Shown: positions 17,377-26,864 of the stretch, piece by piece
Numbering within the stretch: the stretch's first letter is position 1
Layout of the letters: each line of letters opens with the position of its first letter
Origin: Azospirillaceae bacterium
Lineage (GTDB): Bacteria > Pseudomonadota > Alphaproteobacteria > Azospirillales > Azospirillaceae
Direction of reading: 5' to 3'
Assembly (NCBI GenBank): GCA_028283825.1
Contig: JAPWJW010000005.1
Location: forward strand, 186,001 to 250,000
Length of the DNA stretch: 64,000 bases
Made by a program: the position numbers and the translations under genes
Notes under the pieces: generated by a model
Database searches by the model: none
Told to the model about the DNA's origin: nothing
What the model saw: only the letters and a program-made list of their open reading frames with translations

Positions 17377-19902
17377 CTAGAAAACATACTGGACCAGCAG
17401 GCCGATGGTCTGGACCGTGTAGTTCTCCGGAATGACGCCCAGATAGGTGTTGTTGTTGATCACGCCCGCCGTGAGGCCGGTGTAGTGGAAGTCCACCACC
17501 CGCTCATAATTGAAACGATAGTACAGGCGGTAGGACAGTTCCTCCGACACCTGCCAGCGCACGTCGGTTTGCAGGGCGTGGCTGTCGTAGGTGATCGCGG
17601 GGAAGCTGTTGCCGGCCTGTGCCGGCGTCAGGCTGTTGAAAAAGGCGCCTGTGCCGGCGAAGGCGTAGTCGATGGCCGTGCTGGCCCGGGTGAAGGTGTA
17701 GTCCGTGTTCAGCGAGATGACGCCCCAGCTATGGTGGGCGTTCAGGCCCACGGTGTAGTTGTCCGACCCCACCGTTTCCGTCCAGGCGTTGGCCAGGGGA
17801 TAGCCCGGGCCGCCGGCGCTGCCGCTGGTGCCGGATCCGGTGGCGTTGATGTTGGCCACTCCCCGGTCCTGGTTCTGGTAGGTGACATATCCGGTGAAGG
17901 TCGTGGCCGCCGACAGCTGGTAGGTGTAGGCGGCGGTGATGTCATAAGCGTGGGTGGCCTGCAGGCCGTAGGCGGCATCGTATTCATCCACCTTCAGGCT
18001 GCCGGTCAGTTGCAGGTCGCTACGGGGTGACAGGATGTAGTTGGCCTGGCCGCGCAGCGCGTGTTCGCTGCGGTTGGCCACGTCGAACTTGCGCAGGTCC
18101 GCCAGGGCGAAGGCGGGATCGCCCGCCGGCGTGGCCGGGATGTAGCCGGGCAATGCCGACGAATAATAAGGCGTGTAGGGGTTGGACTGGTAATCGCTGC
18201 CGATGCGCCGCGCGAATTCATAGGACAGGCGCGCGGTGCCCCATTCATAGCCGGTGGTGCCCACCTGGACCCGGGCGATGTTGTCGTGGGCGTCCGTGAT
18301 CTCCCGCACCGTGTGGTCGATGGTGTCGTTCTCAAAGGACAGGTCCAGCTTCCAGTGGGTGTCCAGGCGATAGGCCGCCTTGGCCGTGACCTGCAGGTCG
18401 TTGTTGGCGAAGGGCATGTTGCGGATCTGGACCAGGCTGCCGGGCGTGTTGGCCTGGTAGATGCCGCTCAAGGATGGGATGAAGGGCGCCAGCCCGCCGT
18501 CGATGGCGATGTAGCCGTATTGCCCCGTCTGTGGGTTGTAGGCGACGTAGTTGGTGTGGTTGGCCTCATCCCGGTCGCGCACCTCCACCGTCAGGCCCAG
18601 GTCCGGGCTGACGGTGTAGTGGTATTGCGCCACCGCGTTCAGGATGTTGATGGCGGCGTCGGCCGTGGGCTGGCTCAGCGCCGACGCGCTGTTCCATTGG
18701 TTCAGGTTGATGGTGTTGGCGCCGCTGGTGATCAGGCCGCTTCCCGTGGTGGGGGCCTGCAACGCGTCATCCTGGCGCATCAGGCTGTAGGAAAGGCTGG
18801 CGGTGAAGCGCGAGGTGGGCGAGAGCTGCACCGCCAGGTCGCCCTTCACGGTGTGATAGTCGTTGTTGGGCGCCAGGCTCAGCCGGCCGGTCTGCGGGAC
18901 GTAGGCGCCGGCCGTGGTGTTGGAGGTGAGGCCCGGGTTCTGCCAGGTCAGTTCCAGGACGTCGTTGCGGAAGAAGGACCCGGCATAGGACAGGTTGGCC
19001 TGGAAGTTCTGTTCCTTGTAGCGGACGCCGCCGGTGACATCGACGGTGTGGTAGTGGATGGGCTGGATCAGCTGGGTCGCGCCGTTCTGGAAGGGATAGC
19101 CGAAGGTGGCGCTGATGGGTTGGGTGCCGTCGCGCTGTTCATCGGAGATTTTCAGGAACAGCTCGGTGTGCTCATCCGCCGTGTAGGTCAGGGAACTGCC
19201 GGCCTTTTCCCGCAGGATGCGCAGGGTGCTAGGCCCCACCGCCGCCGCCACGGCGTTGACCTGGGCGGCGGTGGACCCGCCGGGCGTCAGGCCGCCGCGC
19301 AGGGTCAGGTTGCCGGTGCCGGCCCCGTCCCACAGCGACTTGGCGGTGGTGGAGAAGGTGTGCGGGATGCTGTCGAAATAGGCCTGCAGGTCGTAGACGC
19401 CGTAGCGGCCCACATCCACCTGGTAATACTGGTCGCTGCGGCCGACGTTCTGCCCGATGGCGGAGATGTGCAGCGCGGTCTTGCGGTTCTCCGCCTGGAA
19501 ACCCAGGCTGGTGATGGTGACGCCGTTTTTCCAGTCGCCGTACTCGTTCAGTGCTGCCGAGCGGCTGTCCTGGCCGAAGGTGCCCATGATGCCGCCCTCG
19601 AACCAGCCCTGGGTCCACCAGTCGGGGTCGCTCTTGCTCTGCGTCATCTCCGGTGTGCGGAAGGGCACGGGATACATCAGGCCCGTGGGCGTGCGCGTCA
19701 CGTCGTCGATGATGGACAGGCCGTCATCGTCCCGCGCCCGGTTCATCACCTGGGCCGTGGGGTTCAGCACATTGCCCGGGCCGCCATAGCCGGTGGTGCC
19801 GCTGTCGGCGCGGGCCGCCGTCACCGCGATGGGGGCGGCGGCCATTTCCAGGACGGTGGCCACGATCAGGCGGCGGGTGAGGGATGCCGGACGATGTCTC
19901 AT
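17377..19902 (-). CDS. MtrB/PioB-family outer-membrane beta-barrel protein
   Basis: 841 residues with an N-terminal signal peptide (cleavage near AARADSG, residue 33). The rest is Tyr/Gly/Thr-rich alternating sequence typical of a large barrel, ending in ...GLLVQYVF with the C-terminal aromatic residue expected of outer-membrane barrels. The N-terminal part contains a DWWTQGWFEGG segment. MtrB/PioB proteins form the pore that sheathes a decahaem cytochrome so electrons can cross the outer membrane. The mature N-terminus has no CxxC pair, more like PioB than Shewanella MtrB. The start overlaps the decahaem gene stop (ATGA). Confidence 0.88.
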   Translation of the reverse strand: MRHRPASLTRRLIVATVLEMAAAPIAVTAARADSGTTGYGGPGNVLNPTAQVMNRARDDDGLSIIDDVTRTPTGLMYPVPFRTPEMTQSKSDPDWWTQGWFEGGIMGTFGQDSRSAALNEYGDWKNGVTITSLGFQAENRKTALHISAIGQNVGRSDQYYQVDVGRYGVYDLQAYFDSIPHTFSTTAKSLWDGAGTGNLTLRGGLTPGGSTAAQVNAVAAAVGPSTLRILREKAGSSLTYTADEHTELFLKISDEQRDGTQPISATFGYPFQNGATQLIQPIHYHTVDVTGGVRYKEQNFQANLSYAGSFFRNDVLELTWQNPGLTSNTTAGAYVPQTGRLSLAPNNDYHTVKGDLAVQLSPTSRFTASLSYSLMRQDDALQAPTTGSGLITSGANTINLNQWNSASALSQPTADAAINILNAVAQYHYTVSPDLGLTVEVRDRDEANHTNYVAYNPQTGQYGYIAIDGGLAPFIPSLSGIYQANTPGSLVQIRNMPFANNDLQVTAKAAYRLDTHWKLDLSFENDTIDHTVREITDAHDNIARVQVGTTGYEWGTARLSYEFARRIGSDYQSNPYTPYYSSALPGYIPATPAGDPAFALADLRKFDVANRSEHALRGQANYILSPRSDLQLTGSLKVDEYDAAYGLQATHAYDITAAYTYQLSAATTFTGYVTYQNQDRGVANINATGSGTSGSAGGPGYPLANAWTETVGSDNYTVGLNAHHSWGVISLNTDYTFTRASTAIDYAFAGTGAFFNSLTPAQAGNSFPAITYDSHALQTDVRWQVSEELSYRLYYRFNYERVVDFHYTGLTAGVINNNTYLGVIPENYTVQTIGLLVQYVF

Positions 19903-21110
19903 CGTTCGAACCGCGCGCCGGAGGGACTGTTGGATCCGTGGATGTTCACATGGCAGGTCTGGCAACTGGTGGCGATCAGCCGCGGGTCGGGCATAGGGCC
20001 GCGCGCCATGTTGCCGGCCGTCAGCAGGCCGCCCGGATGGCCGTCCTGCGAGTGGCACTGCTGGCACAGCACCGGGCGCGGCGCGTTCAGCAGGTTCTCG
20101 AAGTTCGATCCATGGGGCGAATGGCAGTTCAGGCAGCTTTCCCGCACCGGCGCATGCTCGAACAGGAAGGGCCCGCGTTTGTCGGCATGACAGGTGAAGC
20201 AGACCTCGTTCACGCTGTCGGCCTTCAGCAACGGCGCCGTGGTCGATCCGTGCGGGTTGTGGCAGTCGGTGCAACTGAGCTTGCCTTCCAGCAGGGGCAT
20301 GTGCGACCGGCGGGCGAATTCCGCGTGCTGGGCCTTGTGGCACTGGAAGCAGGTCTCATTGATGCTTTCCCGGGCCGTCAGGCCGCGCGCGCCGAAGGTG
20401 GTCATGGGGTTGTGGCAGTCGGCGCAGCCCAGCTGGTTGCTGTCATGCACGCTGTCATGCCAGAAGATGCGCTGGCCGCCGGCATGGCAGGTCAGGCACT
20501 GGCCGTTCTGCTCCGCCACCGGGGTTTTGCTTTTCTTGGAAAAGCTGATGATGGTGGTGAGGTCCGACGGGTCCTCGACATGGGCGGAGCCCGGGCCGTG
20601 GCAGGCCTCGCAATTCTGCGCCTGCAACTCCGTGCGCGGGTTCTGCTGAAAGACCTTGGCGTGCACGGTGTGCGCCCAGTTGGCCGCCTCCTGCTGATGG
20701 CAGGTCTCGCACGTCTCCCGCCCGACATAGGTGCGCTGGGGCTTTTCCTCGGTCTTGGCGGGCGCTGGCGGCGGGGCGTCCGCCTTTGGCGGTTCCGCCG
20801 CGTAGCTGGCCAGGCGCGTCCATTTGGAGGCGGCCGGGGCGGGGGCTTGCGTCGCCGGTGCCACGACCATCTCCATGTCCACATGCGCGGCGTCCATGTG
20901 CGCGGCATCCATGTGCATGGCCCCGGGGGGCATGGCGGCGATGTCGCCGTCGATGCGTCGCAGGGCGTCGGCGTCCACATGGCCGGCATGGATGCGCGTC
21001 ATCTCCGCCCGCAGGGCCGCCTGGTCGGGCGGCACCACCGGCGTCTCGGCCCAGGCCAGGCTTGCCAGGCCGCAGGCCAGCAGCAGGGCCAGGGCACCTG
21101 CCCGCATCAT
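19899..21110 (-). CDS. Decahaem c-type cytochrome, MtrA/PioA family
   Basis: 403 residues with a Sec signal peptide ending ...LASLAWAET. I count ten CxxCH haem motifs: CETCH, CEACH, CLTCH, CADCH, CFQCH, CTDCH, CFTCH, CLNCH, CQQCH and CQTCH. That is the MtrA/PioA/DmsE number and spacing. Between the signal peptide and the first haem is an extension of about 110 residues with a Met/His-rich patch (MHMDAAHMDAAHVDMEM), then a Pro/Ala linker. PioA-type proteins also have N-terminal extensions; the His/Met patch suggests metal binding. It should span the periplasm and the barrel encoded next to it, wiring an outside donor or acceptor to the cell. It overlaps both neighbours by 4 bases. Confidence 0.93.
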   Translation of the reverse strand: MMRAGALALLLACGLASLAWAETPVVPPDQAALRAEMTRIHAGHVDADALRRIDGDIAAMPPGAMHMDAAHMDAAHVDMEMVVAPATQAPAPAASKWTRLASYAAEPPKADAPPPAPAKTEEKPQRTYVGRETCETCHQQEAANWAHTVHAKVFQQNPRTELQAQNCEACHGPGSAHVEDPSDLTTIISFSKKSKTPVAEQNGQCLTCHAGGQRIFWHDSVHDSNQLGCADCHNPMTTFGARGLTARESINETCFQCHKAQHAEFARRSHMPLLEGKLSCTDCHNPHGSTTAPLLKADSVNEVCFTCHADKRGPFLFEHAPVRESCLNCHSPHGSNFENLLNAPRPVLCQQCHSQDGHPGGLLTAGNMARGPMPDPRLIATSCQTCHVNIHGSNSPSGARFER

Positions 21111-21526
21111 TGCGGCGCCAGGGACTTGAGGTAGGCCACCACGTCCTGGCGCTGCTGCTCATCCGCCAGGCTGAAGGGCATCTTGTTGGAAACCGATGGG
21201 TCGCCGACGAAATCGCCCAGGTATTTATGCGGGTTGGCCAGGTAGGCGACGATGGTGTCCTCGCTCCACACCAGGCCCTTGGCCGCCGCCTGCCGCACGG
21301 CCGGGGAATAGGCATAGCCGGCGATGCTGCCGGCCGGGCGGCCGACCACGCCGAACAGGCTGGGCCCCACCTTGTTCACGCCCTGCTCCGCCGAATGGCA
21401 GGCGGCGCATTTCTTGAAAATCTGGGCGCCGTTGGCGGCGTCGCCCGCGGCGTGCGCGAACCCTGTGCCCCCCAGGGCGAAGGCCAACATCAGCGCGGCG
21501 GAGAACAGGTGTCGTTTCGGCGTCAT
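21107..21526 (-). CDS. Periplasmic class I monohaem cytochrome c
   Basis: 139 residues. A signal peptide (ending about FAHAAGDA) precedes the haem site C40-x2-C43-H44 (CAACH). The axial methionine is probably M116 (SNKMPF), and YLKSL closes the fold. This is a cytochrome c2/c550-like electron shuttle. It is first in the operon, with a GGGAG ribosome site, and overlaps the decahaem gene by 4 bases. In the phototrophic iron-oxidation operon of Rhodopseudomonas the third component is a HiPIP (PioC); here a soluble cytochrome probably plays the periplasmic carrier role. Confidence 0.9.
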   Translation of the reverse strand: MTPKRHLFSAALMLAFALGGTGFAHAAGDAANGAQIFKKCAACHSAEQGVNKVGPSLFGVVGRPAGSIAGYAYSPAVRQAAAKGLVWSEDTIVAYLANPHKYLGDFVGDPSVSNKMPFSLADEQQRQDVVAYLKSLAPQ

Positions 21527-22017
21527 ACGGCGGCTCCCTTTGTCCCTGTCCCCTCAGACGGGTGGGGCCGGCCGGATATTCCCCGGACGCCTTGAAAAAG
21601 CGCGTGGCGCGGCGCGCGCTTCCAAACCCGGCGCAGTGAAAGGTGCGGGGGCGGGGGCACGGCATGGTGCCGCCGTGGCAGTCGGCCTTGATGGATCGGC
21701 CCGATGTGGCGCTGGCGCCGACCGCCCGCCGATCTTCCATGGCGGCCGCTGCCGCAAAGCTGCCTACGCATCGAGACGGCCCCGGCCACCTTCGCCAACC
21801 CAGTGGCGGATGGTTCCGCTGCCCGGCACATAGGGCGGTGATCCTTGCGGGGAAACGCTTCAAGGCGGAGCCAAGCCGGCGTGTTGGAGGCCAGTGTCAG
21901 TATATATAGTGATTACTCCGTCAGGGCCGCCAATAATTGCACAAATGAGGCCGTTTTTGGCGTATCCCGCAAAAGCAGATAGTGGAATCAAGTATAGCGA
22001 GCAAACAGCTAAGGCGC
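21527..22017. other. Intergenic region between cytochrome operon and Rhs array
   Basis: These 491 bases contain no gene I can support. The first part should hold the promoter of the minus-strand cytochrome operon. From about 21895 the composition turns AT-richer (gtgtcagtatatatagtgat), marking the edge of the Rhs-derived DNA. Short open frames here have no recognisable product. Confidence 0.5.
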
Positions 22018-22497
22018 TGGGTGCGACGCAGAGCTATGGCACGGCCAACGCGCTGAACGGGTACAGTTCGGTTAACGGCAACGCCTATGGGTACGATGGC
22101 CGGGGAACGTGACCACGGCGGGCGCTTTGATCGCCATGAGCTACGACAGCCGCAACATGCTGACGCGGTACGCGCAGGGCGGCACGGTGCAGAGCATGGG
22201 GTACTACCCCGAGGGCGGGCGGGCGTGGAAGCAGCTGAACGGCGTGACGACGCTGACGTTCGAGGCGCTGGGGGTGGAGTGGGGCGACTACGACGTCAAC
22301 GGCAATCTTGTGCGGCGGTACGTGCGCTCGACGGCCACGGGCGGCCCCGGCGGCGGGGACGTCATGGGATGGGTGGACAGCAGCGGGGCCCGCTCGCTGG
22401 CGGTGCACGACCGCCAGGGCAGCGTGGTGACGGTGCTGAACGCGTCGGGCCAGTCCATCAGCGCCTATTACGCGTACAACGACTTTGGCCAGAGTGC
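22018..22497 (+). repeat. Long direct repeat, copy A (Rhs core)
   Basis: 480 bases match 25633-26113 base for base apart from one missing G near 22097. The match ends where ...agagtgca differs from ...agagtgcc. Near identity at this length implies recent duplication or gene conversion within the Rhs array. Confidence 0.85.
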
Positions 22498-23299
22498 ACA
22501 GGACGGGCAGACGGGATCGCCGTATCGGTACGCCGGCATGCGGTATGACGAGATCGGGCTGTACGTCACGCCCAACCGGACCTACGTGCCGGGGATCGGC
22601 AGGTGGTTGCAGATGGATCCCATCGGGATCAAGGACGGGCTGAACCGCTATGCGTATGTGGGGAACAATTCGCTTGGGTTGACTGATCCGACGGGGCTTG
22701 CGGGTTGCTGTGCCGCTGCGGGCATGGGCGCTGCTGAAGCTTCCGAGGCTGCGTTGGCGGAAGAACGAGCTGCTGCTGCGGCTGCTGTTGGTGAGGAAGA
22801 GGCCGGTGCCGTAGGTGCTGCGGGAATGGGCCAAATGCGGATGGCCCCAGGAGCGCTCAGGGCTATAGCCGAGCATGGGCCCGGATCTGAGATGGGATGG
22901 GCTGCAGAACAGGCTCTTGAGGAGATTGATGGCGCGATTCACCGCGGAATCGACGCAGTAAAAGGAGTATTTAGGGGAGCAAGTGGCGGAAGTCCGGCTC
23001 TGAAAGGTGATGATTATCATCCAGACTCTGTTGACCTGCGGATTAAGCCTGAGTACAGGGCAAATCCGGCTCACGATGCTAGTAGGGGTGATTTGTTTAA
23101 TCCGAGAAAGTCACCTGAGCCATTTGATGCTGCGCAGGTATATGCAGGTTCTGTTCGCGGAGGGATGGGGACCTGGTATAGTCAGGGTGAAAAAGGTTAT
23201 TATCGGTATTTCTCAGACAATGCTGGAGGGGTGCATTTTAGTGGAATATTGCCGGAAGCAGAGGTTCCTAATTCGATCCTTAAACAAATTGGTAGGTAG
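22018..23299 (+). pseudogene. Rhs C-terminal fragment 1 with toxin tip (frameshifted, no start)
   Basis: This is the 3' part of an rhs gene. YD-repeat segments (LIAMSYDSRNMLTRYAQGG) lead into the Rhs core (RYAGMRYDEIGLYVTPNRTY, GRWLQMDP, LNRYAYVGNNSLGLTDPTGL). Then comes an Ala/Glu-rich linker, then a toxin tip of about 120 residues. The tip contains YRANPAHDAS, FNPRKSPEPFDAAQVY, GGMGTWY and YRYFSDNAGGVHFSG; I have seen this kind of tip on Rhs proteins but cannot name its activity. Near 22097 the run ccggggaa has one G fewer than the second copy (ccgggggaa, about 25709-25717), which breaks the frame. No upstream Rhs shell is present. The tip DNA is AT-rich compared with the core. The immunity gene follows 2 bases later. 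Confidence 0.8.
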
Positions 23300-23301
23300 A
23301 G

Positions 23302-23808
23302 ATGATTGTTGGGAACAAGGAATCATTCGCGATTGAGTATGAGTATGATATTAATTTTGGCGGAGAATGGCTTTTTGGGAAGGTATGTTATTGGATATTC
23401 GGAAATGCTGTGGGTAATTTCGATCTTGGTACATCGTTGAGGGATTTCTTATTCCAAATGGCGCCGATAGTTCGCGACCGTGGAAATAGAGCTGGTAGTT
23501 CTTTTTGTAGAGAACCTATCAATAATATTTTTGAAAAAATAGACCAGGTGTTGTGGGGGGAGAGTACGATCGATATCGATCTAGATATGCCCGCTCGTTT
23601 TGATGTAAGGGTTCCGGTAGATGTTTTTGATTTATGGAGGATTTACCTTATCGATTGCGGGGATTGTTCCTTGATCGCTTATAAAATGACGACATATCCA
23701 AATTTTATTGTAAACTCTATTAGAGTTGGGGAATTCGACTTGGTAGTTCGTGAGGTTTATGAAAGAATCAATAAAGAGTATGAAGCAAATATTGGCGTTG
23801 AATTCTAG
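23302..23808 (+). CDS. Immunity protein, probably Imm42 family
   Basis: 168 residues, starting 2 bases after the toxin tip with an aggtagag ribosome site. The N-terminus MIVGNKESFAIEYEYDINFG and the stretch CYWIFGNAVGNFDLGTSLRD match what I recall of the Imm42 family of polymorphic-toxin immunity proteins. The protein is acidic, as expected for an inhibitor of a basic toxin tip. The DNA is far lower in GC than the flanking genes, which points to horizontal transfer with its toxin. It should bind the toxin in the cytoplasm of the producing cell and its kin. Confidence 0.65.
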   Translation: MIVGNKESFAIEYEYDINFGGEWLFGKVCYWIFGNAVGNFDLGTSLRDFLFQMAPIVRDRGNRAGSSFCREPINNIFEKIDQVLWGESTIDIDLDMPARFDVRVPVDVFDLWRIYLIDCGDCSLIAYKMTTYPNFIVNSIRVGEFDLVVREVYERINKEYEANIGVEF

Positions 23809-23870
23809 CTGCAAGTTATTGGCGGCGGCGGGGGTAAAGAGGCTGTTATCCCCTGACAGTCGCCCCCTCT

Positions 23871-24683
23871 GGCCAGAGTGCTCAGGACGGGTAGACGGGC
23901 TCGCCCTACCGCTACGCCGGCATGCGGTATGATGAGATCGGGCTCTACGTCACCCCCAACCGCACCTATGCGCCCGGCATTGGGCGCTGGTTGCAGATGG
24001 ATCCGGCGGGGATCAAGGACGGGCTCAACCGCTATGCTTATGTAGGCAACGATCCCTTAGGGCTGGTTGACCCATCGGGCCTGGCAGGCTGTTGCCGTGT
24101 TGGGGGGGGGGCTGCTGAAGCCTCCGAGGCTGCATTGGCGGAGGAGCGAGCGGCCGCTGCGGCAGCCGTTGGTGAGGGGGGAGCTGGTGCTATAGGTGCT
24201 GTAGGAATGGGCCGAACGAGTCTGGCCCCTGGAGCTTCTCAGGCTATAGCCGAACATGGGCCTGGATCTGAGATAGGGTGGGCCGTAGGGCAGATTGCTG
24301 CTGATGCTGAAGCGGCGTTTGGTGGGGTTTCGAAGGCTGAGAGTACCACTGGAGGCGCGATCCAGACATATTGGCCTCCTAATAGAGGTTTCCAGGACGC
24401 GCCTGCGGCTGAATATTTACGAGTTGGTGCCCGTGTTGATAGGTATGGGTATGAAGGGGGAACATTTGTTGCTCCCGAAGGTACGCCTAATATAATGCGT
24501 GCTCTTGAACCTGGTACTACATCGAAGCCCTATAATGTATATGAGGTAACAAAATCGCTTTTGGTTCAATCTGGAAAATCTGCCCCATGGTTTGGTCAGC
24601 CTGGGCAAGGCACGCAGTATGAGCTTCCAATGTCTGTGCGGGATGCCATTTCTAATGGATATTTGAGGAGGATGGGGGATTGA
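23871..24683 (+). pseudogene. Rhs C-terminal fragment 2 with TNT-type NAD+ glycohydrolase tip
   Basis: Begins abruptly inside the Rhs core (ggccagagtg) and carries an in-frame TAG at 23892 where other copies have CAG. The frame is open again from the ATG at 23922. The core (MRYDEIGLYVTPNRTYAPGI, LNRYAYVGNDPLGLVDPSGL) and an Ala-rich linker precede a tip with the features of the tuberculosis necrotizing toxin domain: YWPPNRGF, VDRYGYEGGTFVAPEG, IMRALEPG, YNVYEV, APWFGQPGQGTQYELP and NGYLRRM. TNT domains destroy NAD+; the Gln of GTQYEL and the Arg of DRYG correspond to functional positions of that family. As an orphan tip it would be made only after recombination with an intact rhs gene. Confidence 0.82.
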
Positions 24684-24904
24684 CTCGAGATGATTTTATG
24701 AATTCCATCAATGCGTTGGGAATAGATGTAGATTCTTTCGATTTACAAAATGTCCGGAATGAGTGTTATATTCTGGAGAAGAAAGGTTCATTCTGGTGTG
24801 TTTTTTATAGTGAGCGCGGAATTGAAACAGGTATTAGGCAATTTCTCTCGGAATCAGAGGCTCTAGAATATTTACTTTCGGTATTAAAAGCTGAGTTCTT
24901 CTGA
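24680..24904 (+). CDS. Probable immunity protein for the TNT tip
   Basis: 74 residues from a TTG start at 24680 that overlaps the toxin stop; a ggagg-type site lies about 8 bases upstream. An in-frame ATG at 24698 is the alternative. The sequence (NECYILEKKGSFWCVFYSER, then FLSESEALEYLLSVL) is acidic and small, and I do not recognise the family. Position directly after a TNT tip is the only evidence for its role. GC content is low, like that of the toxin. Confidence 0.6.
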   Translation: MTRDDFMNSINALGIDVDSFDLQNVRNECYILEKKGSFWCVFYSERGIETGIRQFLSESEALEYLLSVLKAEFF

Positions 24905-24922
24905 GTTATTGGCGCAGAATGC

Positions 24923-26852
24923 GCAGGCCGGATCGCCGTATCGGTATGCGGGCATGACGGCTTCGGGCGTGTGGCGTCGCTGCGCTATCCGGACGGGGCG
25001 TCGGACGGCTATGGCTACGATGCCAACGACAACCAGACCAGTACGGTGCAGCGGGACGGCACGACGGCGACGATGAGCTACGACGCGGCCAACCGCCTGG
25101 TGACGGTGTCGCGGCCGAACCTGCCGGTGGTGACGCTGGGGTATGACCTGATCGGGCGTCTGCGGCGGCAGGCGACGTCGGACGGGTCGTCCGGGCGGAC
25201 GCTGGGGTATGACGGGTCGAACCACCTGGTGACGGCGACGACGCAGGTGCCGCGTCCTGGTGGCGGGCCGGTCAGCCTGAGCATGAACTTCGGCTACGAC
25301 GCGGCTGGGAACCGGACGTCGGCGACGTGGCCCGACGGTTCGACGGTGACGTGGAGTTATGACGGCCTTGCGCGGGTTTCGGCGGTCAAGGACGGGGGCT
25401 ACACCTGGGTTGGGTATGGATATGACCCGCTGAGCCGGAAGACGGGGACGTGGCGAGGCCCGAGTTCGACCGCTGCGGTGATGACGAACACGTACGGCTA
25501 TGACGCGGCCATGTCACCTGACGTTCCTGGGCGCCGGTTGGAACGGCGGGGCGATCAACTATGCCTACGCCTATGATGGGGCGGGGCAGCTGACGTCCAC
25601 CACGGTGGACAACGACGGTTTCCTGTCGACGGTGGGTGCGACGCAGAGCTATGGCACGGCCAACGCGCTGAACGGGTACAGTTCGGTTAACGGCAACGCC
25701 TATGGGTACGATGGCCGGGGGAACGTGACCACGGCGGGCGCTTTGATCGCCATGAGCTACGACAGCCGCAACATGCTGACGCGGTACGCGCAGGGCGGCA
25801 CGGTGCAGAGCATGGGGTACTACCCCGAGGGCGGGCGGGCGTGGAAGCAGCTGAACGGCGTGACGACGCTGACGTTCGAGGCGCTGGGGGTGGAGTGGGG
25901 CGACTACGACGTCAACGGCAATCTTGTGCGGCGGTACGTGCGCTCGACGGCCACGGGCGGCCCCGGCGGCGGGGACGTCATGGGATGGGTGGACAGCAGC
26001 GGGGCCCGCTCGCTGGCGGTGCACGACCGCCAGGGCAGCGTGGTGACGGTGCTGAACGCGTCGGGCCAGTCCATCAGCGCCTATTACGCGTACAACGACT
26101 TTGGCCAGAGTGCCCAGGACGGGCAGACCGGATCGCCGTACCGGTATGCGGGCATGCGGTATGATGAGATCGGGCTGTATGTGACGCCCAACCGCACCTA
26201 CGTCCCCGGCATCGGGCGCTGGTTGCAGATGGACCCCAGCGGCATCAAGGACGGGCTCAACCGGTACGCCTATGTAGGCAATGACCCGCTGAGCCAGTAC
26301 GATCCGCTGGGCTTGCAGGCCATGGGGGTGTGGGTGCCCGAAGGGCCGTTGCCGGTGTACCTGCCGCCTGAGTTAGCACCTGGCTCGCCTCAGGGCATAC
26401 AAGCTGGAAATGTGCTGGCGGGGAACATCACCCAAGGACTTGCTAATCTGGGGAACTTTGCTCAAAGCGTTCCAGATCGTATCATCGCTGGTGGCATTGC
26501 TGGTGCGCTAATGCTCAACAAGGCGTTCTCTGATAAAGAAGGGGAGGGGCCGCAGGTTAATCCAAATAAGCAAGGTAAGCATCAACCTGGCCACAGAAAC
26601 TTCCAGCCTGGTAAGAGTGAATTGACGCACCCAGACCCCCAAGAACTCGTCGATAAAGGCGCAGGAACTGGGCAGCAAGTGGGCAGCACGCCGGTAGGCG
26701 ATGCAGGTTCAAAAGAGCGCGTGGATTTTGGGGAAAACATTGGGACTCATGTTGATCCTGTTACTGGGGATCGAAATCCGACGGATATTGGGATTATCCA
26801 CTACGGAAAGGATGATGTTCATATAGTGCCCGCACGGCCAAATCCGTACTAG
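24923..26852 (+). pseudogene. Rhs fragment 3: YD repeats, core and Ntox50-like tip (frameshifted)
   Basis: The longest Rhs piece here. It opens with a scrap of the core (gccggatcgccgtatcggta), then jumps into YD repeats (ASDGYGYDANDNQTSTVQRD, LGYDLIGRLRRQATSDG, FGYDAAGNRTSATWPDGS). Around 25505-25515 the frame shifts by one base. After the shift LTFLGAGWNGGAINYAYAYD continues in the new frame through the core to a tip beyond LSQYDPLGLQ. The tip (NKQGKHQPGHRNFQPGKSEL, IIHYGKDDVHIVPARPNPY) resembles the polymorphic toxin type 50 family, predicted to act on nucleic acid. Downstream of the core the DNA is AT-richer. The immunity gene follows 12 bases later. Confidence 0.78.
25633..26113 (+). repeat. 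Long direct repeat, copy B (Rhs core)
   Basis: 481 bases matching 22018-22497 apart from one extra G in a G run. This copy keeps the open frame through the run, so copy A carries the disrupting deletion. Confidence 0.85.
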
Positions 26853-26864
26853 GTGGAGGTAAAG

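Noticed and set aside
18061-20190. 709-codon plus-strand frame opposite the MtrB-like gene
   Set aside because: No domain-like pattern, while the minus strand encodes a barrel with a signal peptide.
21894-22112. 72-codon frame at the left edge of the Rhs array
   Set aside because: Only the last part matches Rhs; the start is random AT-rich sequence and no ribosome site is visible.
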